Part shown: positions 1 through 10,900 of the stretch, piece by piece
Layout: every line of letters starts with the position of its first letter
Numbering within the stretch: the first letter of the stretch is position 1
Source of the DNA: Undaria pinnatifida
Lineage: Eukaryota > Sar > Phaeophyceae > Laminariales > Alariaceae
Length of the DNA stretch: 64,000 nt
Assembly (NCBI GenBank): GCA_012845835.1
Contig: JABAKD010000028.1
Location: forward strand, 813,501 to 877,500
Direction: 5' to 3'
The notes under the pieces: generated by a model
Told to the model about the DNA's origin: nothing
Database searches by the model: none
What the model saw: only the letters and a program-made list of their open reading frames with translations
Position numbers and translations under genes: made by a program

Positions 1-1519
1 TTCATAGCTCAGTATGGGTGTAGCACAGTCACATTTGACGTCGACGGCAACGCATACGGTGTACCCTCTGGGTTGGGAAATCGACCGACCGTTTAACCCG
101 TTCGCGACCAAGCCTGTGGTAGCTTTGTCACGATTTGGGCTTCCTTTCTCAGCGAGTCAGAGCCACTCACGCGCAGTGTGTACCCTATTCGTTTTCGGCT
201 TCGCGATATACACCGCCATGTCATTGTTTGTTACGCTGCTCCGCCGTTTCGGAATGGCCTCACCTCGGTAGCGAAAACGAGGGTACCCCCCGCTACCGTA
301 GCCGCGGTCGGTCTGGCTCAGTATAAGTATCACCGTTCCCACACAGCGCTGGCATGGGCGGTAGGGGTCCCGAACAGGAGCATTCACTTGAGTCTCACAA
401 CCGCCGTCACCAACCAACTACTACCAACAGGACACTTGCTTTGACGCGCGGGAGGCCGAACGAACGGACGCGACGGTGCTGCACTGGCGAAACAGGCCGG
501 CTTTCATCCCAGAGGGCGTCGAATGCTCCTTAGAGCACCGGAATTCCTTCGAGCCACGCTGGGTTTTGTTGGACTGAGGATTATTGCGGGGGGTCAAAAG
601 GGCGGGAACCTAAATTTTGGGAAACCGAGTAGCCAGGGAAAGGTATTTATTTTCGTTGTTGGGGTTGGTGGTGTTCATGGTGTAGTTAGTGGTGTTGGTG
701 TTGTTGGTCTTGGTTTCGTCAGTGTAGTTTCAATCTAAACCAATCCTGCCTCTACGATGGAACAGCGACGCTACGGATAGAGCACCAGGTAGAGTCAGTA
801 CCCGTAGGAGAGCAGGTTGCTGATGCCATGCACTTGCCGCACGAGCACAACAACATGGGCTAACGCTAGCGATGGTACTCGTAGGTACACGTAGAGTGGT
901 TCTGATTTGCGGCATGGAACCGGCGAAATCAAGTGAAAAAAGAACTGCCGACTGGGGGGGAAGTGTCCACGTCCGGCGGATGCCGCATGGACAGGAAGCA
1001 TACCCACGGCAGTGCCGCAAGGCAGCGGTTCGGCCCCGCTTGGGGCAGCCGCTGACGTCTCCGTCCGCGTTGCAACGACATACCAGGTAAAACACATCGT
1101 GTCAACCAATATCTGCAACTTTTGTGGGGCCCATGAATAGCGACAAAAAAAAAACACGACTGCGATCTTGTTAAGCGTCTACGAAGCGCCTGCAGCAACA
1201 CGAGCACCATCATGTTGCACGCGTGTCACATACGTCGCTGCCTGCATTGCAGTTTGGACACAACCCCCACCCCAGAGGCACGGGCTGCTTCGTGTGACTG
1301 GGGCTGTAATCGCCGGGGCTGTCTTGGACATTTTCTCTCTCTGGAGCCCTAAAGGGATTAAGCGGCCGGCCGACTTCATGTTAAGCTACCGGCCGCGCAC
1401 GCCCCCCCCCACCCCCTGCGGACAAAAGGTTGCTGCCCACTCATTTCAACACCCGTGCGAACCTCCGGCAACTGGCCTACACACCACAATACCCTCGTCC
1501 CCTCTCAAGACCGCCGCGA
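1..1519. other. No gene recognised; 3' flank of BUD13
   Basis: I see no convincing coding exon here. ORFs of 60-170 codons overlap in several frames and resemble no family. Positions 655-720 are rich in GTT/GGT triplets. Positions about 1085-1335 look like a degenerate copy of an element also seen near 6265-6540 and 1960-2200. Shared signs are a CCCATG(A/C)ATAGCGA-like block, a CACGA-TG-ATCTT block and a GGGCTGC(T/G)TCGTG block. A GGGTACCCCCC-CTACCGTA string near 278-302 recalls the arms of the fold-back element at 11978-12217. Confidence 0.5.
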
Positions 1520-4500
1520 CTACATGTCAGCCGTGGCCCACTTGTAGGCGAGCTCGGCCTTGTAGTTGTTGTCCACCCCCTTCGCCACGATCTTGTCCTC
1601 CCAACCGTTGCCGCGGTCGTTACCGTCCCACCGATACCCCGGCCGGATGCCAAACCTGTCCAACAGGCAATGGTTGACAGACAGACACAACCACGGCGGT
1701 ATGCTATGTCGGTTACATGTTACGCTTCGAGAAACGATTACGCATGCCTACTTATCAGCAGCGAACCCGAGGATATGTCGGAGTGTCCCCAGACTCCACA
1801 CGTCGTATGATCGCATGAAATAAGGCGCAGCGAGTGCAGCGGAGGCAATGAAACAAAGCTCAAGAAGTCGTTTTTTCTGATAAACTAACGGCCGACGCTA
1901 AAACAAGTATAATATACACCGATTAGCATCCTTGAGAGGCATCGGGGGTGTGCACGGTTATATATTTCATGCAAACCCGGTCAGCAAATACGGGTCGATG
2001 GGGAGACCGCCCAAGACACCAAGGACGATCTTACCAAGGGCGGAGGAAGAGAGTTCAGCAGTATGAGTATGACCATGCTACGCGCATAGCTCGTTACTAT
2101 GCAGCCCGGGCACATTTTCCCCCCCAGCAGTGCGGGCTGCGTCGTGTGGCCGATGCTTTAAATGTTAAATTATTTTTACCTTTTTCCGCCCTGAAGTTTC
2201 TAACGCGTCAAAGTGCTCGCAACAACAAAAATACAGACACACTAACGCTCAGGCTAACGCTAATGCTAACACTAATGCTCAACGCTAACGCTAACACTCG
2301 CGCCAACCCTCATGCTCACGCCCACGCTAACGCCAATGCTACCGCTAACACTAACACCACCGTCAATGTGAACACTACAGTAGCGATCACGCCAACGACC
2401 ATGCCAACGCCAACCCTACCGCTACCGCTACTGCCACCTCTAACCATTTCACACACATGCGCGACAACAAAAAAACGTATACAAACACGACGAATGCAGT
2501 ATTGATACCTGTTCGGCTTTGGCGCCGGTCCCTTGTACTCAGGCTTCATGGGCTTCCCGCTCTTCACTCTTTCCTTAACCTTTTTCTGTGAACACATCAA
2601 GTGCACACCACGAAAAGGAATCGCACACAAAAACGACGAAAATAAAACCGAGGTCACGATCACAAGCGACATGCGTTGCGGTTGGCGTTCCACAGTCGGC
2701 ATTTTGCGGTTTGCGGCTTAGAGCTGGTTCGCGTTTGGCGGATTGTTTTTCGCGGTTCACGTGCAGAGGCTCCGGGTTTTGCAGTTCGCACTTTTTCGCT
2801 CGGATTTATAAGGCACGCGCTTTGCGCTTAGGCTGTTGCGGTTCGTGTTTCTTGCTGTTCGCAATTTTTCAGTTTGCTCTTTGCGCTTTGCGGTTCAGGT
2901 TTTGCGCCTCCACCTTCGTTTCTTCTCCCGTACCTTCGCCATGTAAGCCGCCATGGGATCATCCGGGCGTATCTCCGCCTTCCTAGCATCCTCCAGCCGC
3001 GTGTCGTCCACCGTGCGGGCGAAAGGTTCGGCGGCGATGTTTTCCAGCTCCTCCTTCCATTGCTGCTCCTCCTCCTTCTGCACTTTGCCGCGCCCCCACG
3101 CGAACTGCTCCTTGGCCTCCTCGACCTGGTTTTAGTTGAAAAAATAGTAATTATTGAGAACACGGCGGTGGCAGCGTTGGAGGTGGTGGCGGAGGCGGCG
3201 GAGCTGCGTGAGGCGGGGTCGCCAAATATATACCACCAATAACGGGAGAATAAACTCAAAAAAAGGGAAGTGTAACTGATCAATATCAAACAGGGTACAA
3301 CCGTCAATAAAACGCGTACAGTATAATCAAAAATAGTACGCTAGCATCAAATAACGAAGGGTACAATTACGTCCAAAAAGGAAGGGCAACTTAACATAAA
3401 ACAGTGAAGGGTACAGTAACATCAAATAGAGAAATGTGCAGTAGCATCAAACAGGGGACGGCACAGTAACAACAAAAGGGAAGAGAGCAGTAACATCAAA
3501 AAGGGCAGGGTACCACCAAAAAGGCAACAGGAAATATTAAAAAGGGAAGGATGACAGAGACAGAGCGAGAAGGAGACAGAGAACGACACACACAGAGAGA
3601 AAGGGAGAGAAACACATATAGAAATATGCAGAGATATACCAAAAGAAAGACAGAGGAACACAAATACACAGCGAGGTCGATAGGCACATAGACAGACAGT
3701 CAGGCAGACATGCTATGCCTTGCAGACCATCTCACCTCCTTTCCCGCCCTGGCATCCTGCTGCCTCATGAACTCGTTGAGCATGTCTAGCTTGCGCCCCT
3801 TTTTGTCACGGTAGACCGTCGTGGCGCCCTGTCCCGAGCTAGACTTGTCCACCCCCTTCATATCGGAGTCCTGGAGCGATCCGGCAGAGCCAAAACGGCG
3901 CACACATAAGCATATGATAGGAGCACGAACGTCATATGAGCGGAAAACAGGGGGAAAATCATCTGCGTCCCACAACAAAACCGAGCATCAAAAACAGAGC
4001 AGCCACTGCACCAGAAATAAGTTTTCTCGAGCGCTTCAACTTCAAATCAGACAAAGAAACGCTCCTTGTCGGCGACGATCTACTGCGGTACATACCGTAG
4101 TTCTCTGGGCAAGGTTAAAGGAAAACGAATCAAATAAAAACTTACGTTCTTGCGCTTCAGCTCCTGTTCCGTGACCTTGAAGTCCTTTCCAGATTGCAGG
4201 CCTGCGTAGTGCCCGGAGGAGGTCTTCACACGACCACTGTCGCCACGCCCACCCTTACCCCCGCCCCCACCAGTGCCCCCACCCCCGCCGCCCCCGCCCC
4301 CGCCCTCACTACCTTCTTCCCCTTCGTCAGACGAATCGTGTCGTCGTCTCCTGTCGCCTCTCCTGCCTTCCTGCTCCCCGCGAGACTCACGCTTCCCCCG
4401 TCTGGGCGGGGACGCATCGCTTCTATCCTCGCCCCCTCTCCCCCTCTTCCTAGGAGGCGAACTGTCTCTCCTTCCCGCCGTTGCCGCTGACGCAACATCA

Positions 4501-7500
4501 TCAGAATCGCTGCTGTCGTGCCTCGAATGCCTCTTCCTCCGGGGAGGGGACGCGTCGCGACGATCCCCGCCCCCGTCATTCGTACCGTCACGCCTCCCGC
4601 TGCCTCCGCCTCTCTGACCGCGCCCGTTCTCCCCGTCTCTCGCTCGCCTCGGAGGGGATGAGTCTCCCGCATCCCAACTTTTCCTCCGCCTCGGAGGGGA
4701 CGAGTCCCTCGCGTCCCCGCCTCTCCCTTGCCTCGGAGGGGACGAGTCTACCGCGCTCCCTCCTCGAATCCGCCTAGGAGGGGACGAGTCCCCCGCGTCC
4801 CTACCTCTCCCTCGCCTTGGGGGGGACGAGTCTCCCGCGTCCCCGCCTCTTCCCCGCCTGGGAGGGGACGAGTCCCTCGCTTCCCCGCCCCCACCCCGCC
4901 TCGGAGGGGACGAGTCACCCGCATCCCCGCCTCTCCCCCGCCTCGCAGGAGACGAGTCTACCGCGCCCCCACCCCTCCCCCGCCTCGGAGGGGACGGACG
5001 GCTTCCCTCCGCGCGCCGACGTCTAGGCGGGGAAGCGTCATCTCCAACCCCACCACCACCATCGCCTCCTCTTCCATTGCGGTTGTTTTGAGTTTTTTTA
5101 CGCAGAGGGGAGGCGTCCTCGTCTGAGCTATCGTGTCGCTTTCTCCTTCTCGGCGGCGACGCGTCATCCCCATCGCTACCGATACCGCCGCCCCCCACCG
5201 TAGTCCACGAGCCCGACATAACCTTTTTGTCGTCCTCGGGGTCGTCCAGCACAACCAAGGGTTTCTCCTCTGCAGTATCAAGCGTGGCGGTTGCAAAACA
5301 AAGAATAGAAACGTGATCCGAAGAAGTACGCGCGAGGAGGAGTCGGGGGGAGGGCGGGGGGTCGGAGGCGGTGTCGGAGGCGGGGGTAAGGGGGGACTGG
5401 GGGGAAAGGGTCCGAGGCATTGTCCAAGGCGGGGGCGAGGGGGGAGGGGTGGGTGTACTCAGTTTGTGCATGGCCGTAGTCGTGTGACCATAGACCCTCG
5501 TACCCCTACTATACCGGGACGGAGCACGTCGGGTTTTCACCAACCAGGCAGACATTGCTGGCACCAAGCGCGATGCGCCGTGAGGTATTTAGCGAGTCGC
5601 ATGAAGGGTGGGGGGCGCGGGAAAATATAAGAAACAAGGCGAGATATGTCGTAGGTTTCGTGCAAGGACGACGTTATTGGAAGGGAAGGGAAGGGGAGGC
5701 TAGGGTCTCTTTCTCTCCGGCTGATTGGTAGAGAGGAGGTTGCCTTGCCTTGCCTTGCCTTGCGGTAGCCAGCGTGTACTTGGAGCACCCTCTGCCGAGC
5801 AACGGCTATAACAACGACATAAAATACGTACCAGTACAATTTACTACTACTGCTGTACACCAGGGATCACATGAACTACAATAACTACTACTGCTGCTAT
5901 CACCACCATTACTAACACTGCTATTAACAACATACTTGTAACACCTGTAGCAAGGTGAAAACACGCGAGAGCTCTGCCATCTGCCACACCTGCCGTCTCT
6001 TCCCCCTCCCAAGCCTTGTTGACCCTCCTTTTGTCCAGCGCTGCCATGTCGGCCTCATCGTCGATGATGCGCAAACCACCGCGGCCACTTCCCCCGCCTC
6101 CGGGGGCGGACCTCATCCCGCCCGCTTCCCTCCCACCGCCGCCCGAACTGGAGGATCCCACTTTTTTTCTCCTCTTTTTCTTCTTGCCGTCGTCGTCGCC
6201 CCCTGCCGCCGCGGCCGAGGATAACGTTAAGGAAAGGCTAGAGTTAAGCTAAACTTTAAAAATTATGGTCAAATATTGACCCGTTTGGGACCCATGCATA
6301 GCGAGGAAAAGAACCACGATTGTAATCTTATCGATCGTCTATGAACCAGAAAAGAGTGAAGCAGTGCTCAGTGAAGCAGTGCGAGTATCACTATGCTGCG
6401 CGCTTGCTGCACAGCTCCGTGCACTGCAGCTCGGACACAGCCCCCAAGATTCAGCAACCCAGGCTGCTTCGTGAGACCGATGCTTCACGTAATCGGCAGT
6501 TTTCTTCGACACCTTTTCCCCCCTCTGAAGTCGCACAGGGACAGCAGAATCACAACTCACAACCGGCGGCAAAACATTGCAAGTGATGCGTCCTGTCATG
6601 GACTGCTACGTAGTCTACAAGTACAAGGAACGGGCAGTAATGGTTCACATAGAGCGCACCTATATAATCGCGAGGGAAAATACGCAGCTTCAACCTAACA
6701 GGAACCGCCTCGACATTGACGCCGCGGGCGACCCCCGCAGAAGGCTGAATCTGCCTTCTTTGAAGTACGTGCTTCGCGGGCAGCACGCTACTAATGACGT
6801 TGCACATACCATTAATAGACTGTTCACAGGTATCATACCATAAGTTTGGTGGTATGATCGGGTGCCCCTGATTGCTCCACTACCTGGTACCTTGTAAAAT
6901 TATTCATTTGGGTCCATTCTTATCTTGCTCGTCGGCGCAGACGCCAAGACCCCACCTGAACCCAACCCAACCCCAACCCTTTGGGGGGATCGAGGTCGGC
7001 AGGGGCGGTTGCGTGGTTCCGCCGCGTGTCTCCGTGGTGTTGAAAAAATAAAAACGGTCGTCCGAAAGGCCAGCCTCTCATGATAGAGTGCGACGCGGGT
7101 ATACTTGAAATATATACCCCAGGGTACCCGGTCGTACGTGGTAAAACAGGCCAGCGTCGAGAGCGGGATGCCATCCATATCCACGACGATCCGTACCAAG
7201 GAGGTAATCGTATACACAGCAGTATACTTGGCCGGAAAACAGGTGGTTGATCGAACAACGCGCTATGCGCATGGGCGAAGACAATTTTTCAAGACCGGTG
7301 CGATATGCGTGATTTTCCTCTCTTGTTAGTGAACCTCGTGAAGATATTGCAAAACAAATTAGGCAATTACCAGTAGAGCTTAGACTCTACACTCAGCTAT
7401 GCTATGCGGTATTCTCTCTGCTGTGCTGCTGCTGTACTACTCTGTGTTGCTTGTTGACGAGCTGTTGTTGACGGAGCGTGATGCACATCATCCTTGTTCT

Positions 7501-7666
7501 ACTGTAGTATAATAGCGCAAGGATCATTGTGCTCAAAAGGTACTGCTGTGTAGTGCAATGGCGTGTTTTCCAAGTGTCTACACCGCCAGCAATCGAAGCC
7601 GCGCTCGCGCGCACTCGTCTCACCTGGCATCCCATACTTCTTCAGGTAGTCTAACTTAGAACTCAT
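1520..7666 (-). CDS. BUD13: BUD13/CWC26 pre-mRNA splicing factor (RES complex), 7 exons, 639 aa
   Basis: Minus-strand join: 7666-7624, 6202-5990, 5269-4146, 3870-3736, 3125-2934, 2585-2509, 1655-1520. All phases match and the sum is 1920 nt, giving 639 residues plus stop. BUD13 belongs to the nuclear RES (retention and splicing) complex bound to the spliceosome; that role is known from the family. Visible marks, N to C: a start MSSKLDYLKKYG, a basic stretch, GLRIIDDEADMAALDKRR (the family's RI(V/I)DDD block), EEKPLVVLDD, a long array of SSPPRR-G-RGGDAGD-type repeats (exon 3), [91 protein letters not shown] and a C-terminal LAYKWATADM. Donors are GTGAGA, GTGTGG, GTAAGT, GTGAGA, GTACGG and GTATCA; all acceptors are AG. 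Start: ATG 7666 gives the usual BUD13 N-terminus; an ORF extension to 7693 is not needed. The SR-like repeat array is long but typical in kind. Identity is firm; small boundary shifts are possible. Confidence 0.95.
2229..2430. repeat. Degenerate hexanucleotide minisatellite (GCTAAC-like)
   Basis: Successive GCTAAC/GCTAAT/GCCAAC units vary around one hexamer in BUD13 intron 6. They give spurious low-complexity ORFs on both strands (Asn/Thr-rich on one, Val/Ala-rich on the other). Confidence 0.8.
3255..3545. repeat. Minisatellite with unit of about 27-30 bp in BUD13 intron 4
   Basis: A unit like GTACAGTAACATCAAA(A)AGG followed by GAAGG recurs about ten times with substitutions and indels. It is followed (3550-3710) by GAGA/CACA-rich simple sequence. 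Confidence 0.75.
5453..5610 (+). repeat. Dispersed repeat family A, copy 1
   Basis: Inside BUD13 intron 2. Core marks are GCATGGCCGTAGTC, GACCATAGACCCTCG, GGGACGGAGCACG, CCAGGCAGACATTGC, CACCAAGCGCGA-GCGCCGTGAGG and GTCGCATGAAGGGTG. It follows a G-rich tract (5440-5452). Its minus-strand reading is open and would fuse a false N-terminus onto BUD13 exon 3. Confidence 0.85.
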
Positions 7667-7932
7667 GGCCTTCGAAAGAGTAGCTGGCCGCAATTCTCCT
7701 TGTGAACCACACCAACTGCCTACTGCCGACCTTCAGCGAATGCGAGGTTTTTATACTTTTGTGGAAGCTTTTGTTTGCAGGGTTAAGTTTTTCTGTCCCC
7801 TGCGGCGTAATTTCGCAATTTCGCCCGCTGGTTCTTCGTGCTTACGTCCTGTTGTTCGCTGCGACCGCCGTAGTTGCTGTGTTGTAGCAGATACCGTGAC
7901 TCACACGGCGTACAATCCTTGAGCAGGTTGTC
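7667..7932. promoter_or_regulatory. Probable bidirectional promoter between BUD13 and the mitochondrial carrier
   Basis: This 266-bp gap separates two divergent start codons, BUD13 (ATG at 7666, minus) and the carrier (ATG at 7933, plus). It has a TTTTTATACTTTTG stretch near 7748-7762, pyrimidine-rich blocks and no long ORF of its own. Head-to-head spacing this short suggests shared regulation. That is inference: no defined motif was recognised. Confidence 0.5.
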
Positions 7933-10900
7933 ATGAAGCAAGCACCACCCATGGATTCCAGAATACCAACGATGTCTGATGCAGGTGAGGTTGTTTGCAC
8001 ACCTGTCTTTTTGGGTTGCCTTGGGTGCAACAGCAGTCAGCGCATGGGCTTTATTCTCGATTCGTTGGTACCTGCAGGCCTTGTAAAGTGTTGCCTACGT
8101 TGTCGTTTGCTCGTGTTCTTTCACAGCCCCGAATGGCCACATGGGGTTTTGTTTGCGTCGTCGTCTGGCCCAGCGCTATGAGCGCACGCTGGAGCGTGGT
8201 GATCAGTTTCCTTGGTGTGCGGGTTGAAAACTAGAGGTGCTGCGTCATGCACTTACTTTTTTGGCAATGGTTCGACCGAATTTGCATTTCGTTATAGACT
8301 AATCTTACGGAGAACGAGACGCCCGGAGACATGTCAAGCAACAGGCAAGGGAAAACGCGCGCTGTCACGGGTGTAGGGAGTAGCGCCGAGTGCTGCGCAC
8401 CAAGGCCTAGTAGTAGTTTGATGTTCGTCAAGGCACATTCAAAATTAAGCAAATTTTAGTTTGCTTTGCTGTCTGTCAAGGGGTGAAAGTGTCTGCTGAC
8501 ACTGGACATCTTTGGTGATGTTCGTATTATGTGATCATCTGTGTGTTCTCTTGACCGTTCTTACTACCCAACGACATCAGTAGAGTGGGGGCGGCTAAAT
8601 AAAGCGGTATACGAGTGCACCGAGATTTTGACCGTCCTATCTCGAAAGACCGCCCTATTGGAGTTAGGGCGGTTGACCGCCCTATTGGGCTTTTGGTGAT
8701 ATCCCAATAAGGCGGTAACCGCCCTATTGAGTGCATACAGCCTTTCAAGGTACAGCACAGAGTGCCTCTGACCCAGAAGATGACCCGGAGGGCGTCACGA
8801 AGAAGGATATCATACGTGTGCTCGGAGAAGGAAGGTGCAGCGTTGCAGTAGTACCCAGGTGCTATGTGTGGTGCCAAATACACACCAAAGCGCAGCAGAG
8901 CAGACGGGTGCACACACACTTTGCATGTTGAGAAGTATAATATTAACTAGAAGTATAGTATTAATTGAGCTGCGGGCGACAGAGCCCGCCGAATACATAC
9001 TCCACACAGAGAAGATACACACTGCCGTAATGTTGTACGGAAAGGACTCTTTGCTTTGCTACACATTCACAACAGAGCTCCAACCTATTCTATGGCACTG
9101 TATTACTGTACTGACTACTGTACTGCACTACAGTCCTCCGCTGTGCCCCCCCCCTTGGCCTTGTTGAGGCTCACAAAATTGCCTCATGTTTGCCTGCTGC
9201 ACTGGCTTAGAGGCATGCGCTTTGATGAACGACATCCTGGCCTTCTGCAGGTAGAAGGAGGCATCGCCATTGCCGCACGCCTCCGCTGCGCTCTCCAGAG
9301 AAACGAAGTGCGACGAAAGTTCCACGTAGGCCGAGGGGGCACCGCCCCCGTGCCCCGTCGTATCATCATCGCTGTCTTCGATCTCTTCAGCATTCACCTT
9401 GTTGACGTGAGTGCCTTTCAGCGCGCCCGTCATCACGTCTGCCGCATCGAGTTGCATAGCCTCTATGACATCCATATTGTCTGTTCCAGAATTTGCGTTT
9501 TTCCATGGCCCCGCTCAAACACCGCCCGTGTCTGACGCCTTGCGCTTTCCCGCCTGGGGCTTGACCGCCTTGCCCTTGCCCTTCAAAGATCGCTTGGTGG
9601 CAAGGCAATCATGGCAGACGCGCTGCATTGGGTTGTCGCAGTCCGGATCGGCTTCACCACAGAGTCCGTGGAGTCGACCACCGCATTTTCCGCGACATTC
9701 GTGGCCGTCAGAGCGCTCGGGGGTGCGGGCTGGAACCAAACACAGTTCGCCTGCTGCACAGGGCATCGTGCGTATCCCCTCTGTTCGTTGTGTGCTAGGG
9801 GTATGTGTTCTCGCAGCAGCAACAACAACAGTAGGGATGTGATACTGCTGCCTATACCTCGCTCAACAGCAGCACCAGAGCGAGGTTTTGTACTGATGTG
9901 GAGGCGAAAGTGGGCCGTGGATAGGGCGGTAGCCGCCCTGAATAGGGCGGTAGGCGCCCTGAATAGGGCGGTAGGCGCCCTGAATAGGCGACTACCGCCT
10001 TATATAGGGTCCGTTGCTATATAGGGCGGTAGCCGCCCTATTCGCATCTTCTGTCGTGTCAAGCAGTTTTCGACCGCCGTATCTCGAACGACCGCCTTAT
10101 TCAGACCGCCTTATATAGGCTTCCCCTACTGTACACCCAGTGCTCGTGCTGATTCTTCATCATGGAGAGATACTAATTCTGTGGTCACAGACTGGGTGAG
10201 ACAGAGTAAACCAAAAAGTCGCAATTTATCAAGGTAGAGCAAGTGCAATGCTAGCGTACCGGATACTAAAACACAACAAGACAAACCAGAGAACATAAAA
10301 ATAGGAAGAAAAAAAAAGACGAACAAAAAAGACGAACAAAAAAAAGAAAAAAACAGAACAAAACAAATGACGGGTGCTCTGAAGAATGTGACGTAACAGG
10401 TGGGAAGAATCATATACCCTTGTTTTACGTAAATTCCCTCATCTCCTGTGAGCACGTATCCGGCCGGGTCTTTTCCAGGGGTCAGGCTGCTCACTATCAA
10501 GCTATCAAATTATCAAAGTACCGTACGAGTACCAGGTATCGTACAATATATTTTCATACAAGATTCCCCTTCGGGATGGGGTTGACTTGCTTTCCCGGGA
10601 GCGTTGCAAGTCAAAAAGGAGGAGCATAAGCGTTCGAATGATATGTTGAGCTACCAGGTATACAGCGGCTGCACAGCAACATCAGCAGTACGACGCCAGC
10701 GGTGTAGTCAAGGGGTGTGTGTGGTTGGTGCACAGCAGGAGGTCGAGCCACGACAACATTTTTGCGTCCAATGCAACAAACACACATCGTCGGAACTCAT
10801 ACCAGGCAAACGAGGCATTCGGCAATAGAAGAAGCAGTACTAGTTAGGTACTGATTTTGTGACAGCACACGCCACACACATATACCTGGTACACACAGAA

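Noticed and set aside
5270-5567. Upstream continuation of the BUD13 exon 3 frame to a methionine at 5567
   Set aside because: It crosses the acceptor at 5270-5271 and reads through a family A repeat; the same peptide recurs at other family A copies. Exons 1 and 2 supply the true N-terminus in phase.
6900-7030. Telomere-like AACCCAACCCCAACCC strings (also near 13380)
   Set aside because: Short and irregular; not a telomeric array.
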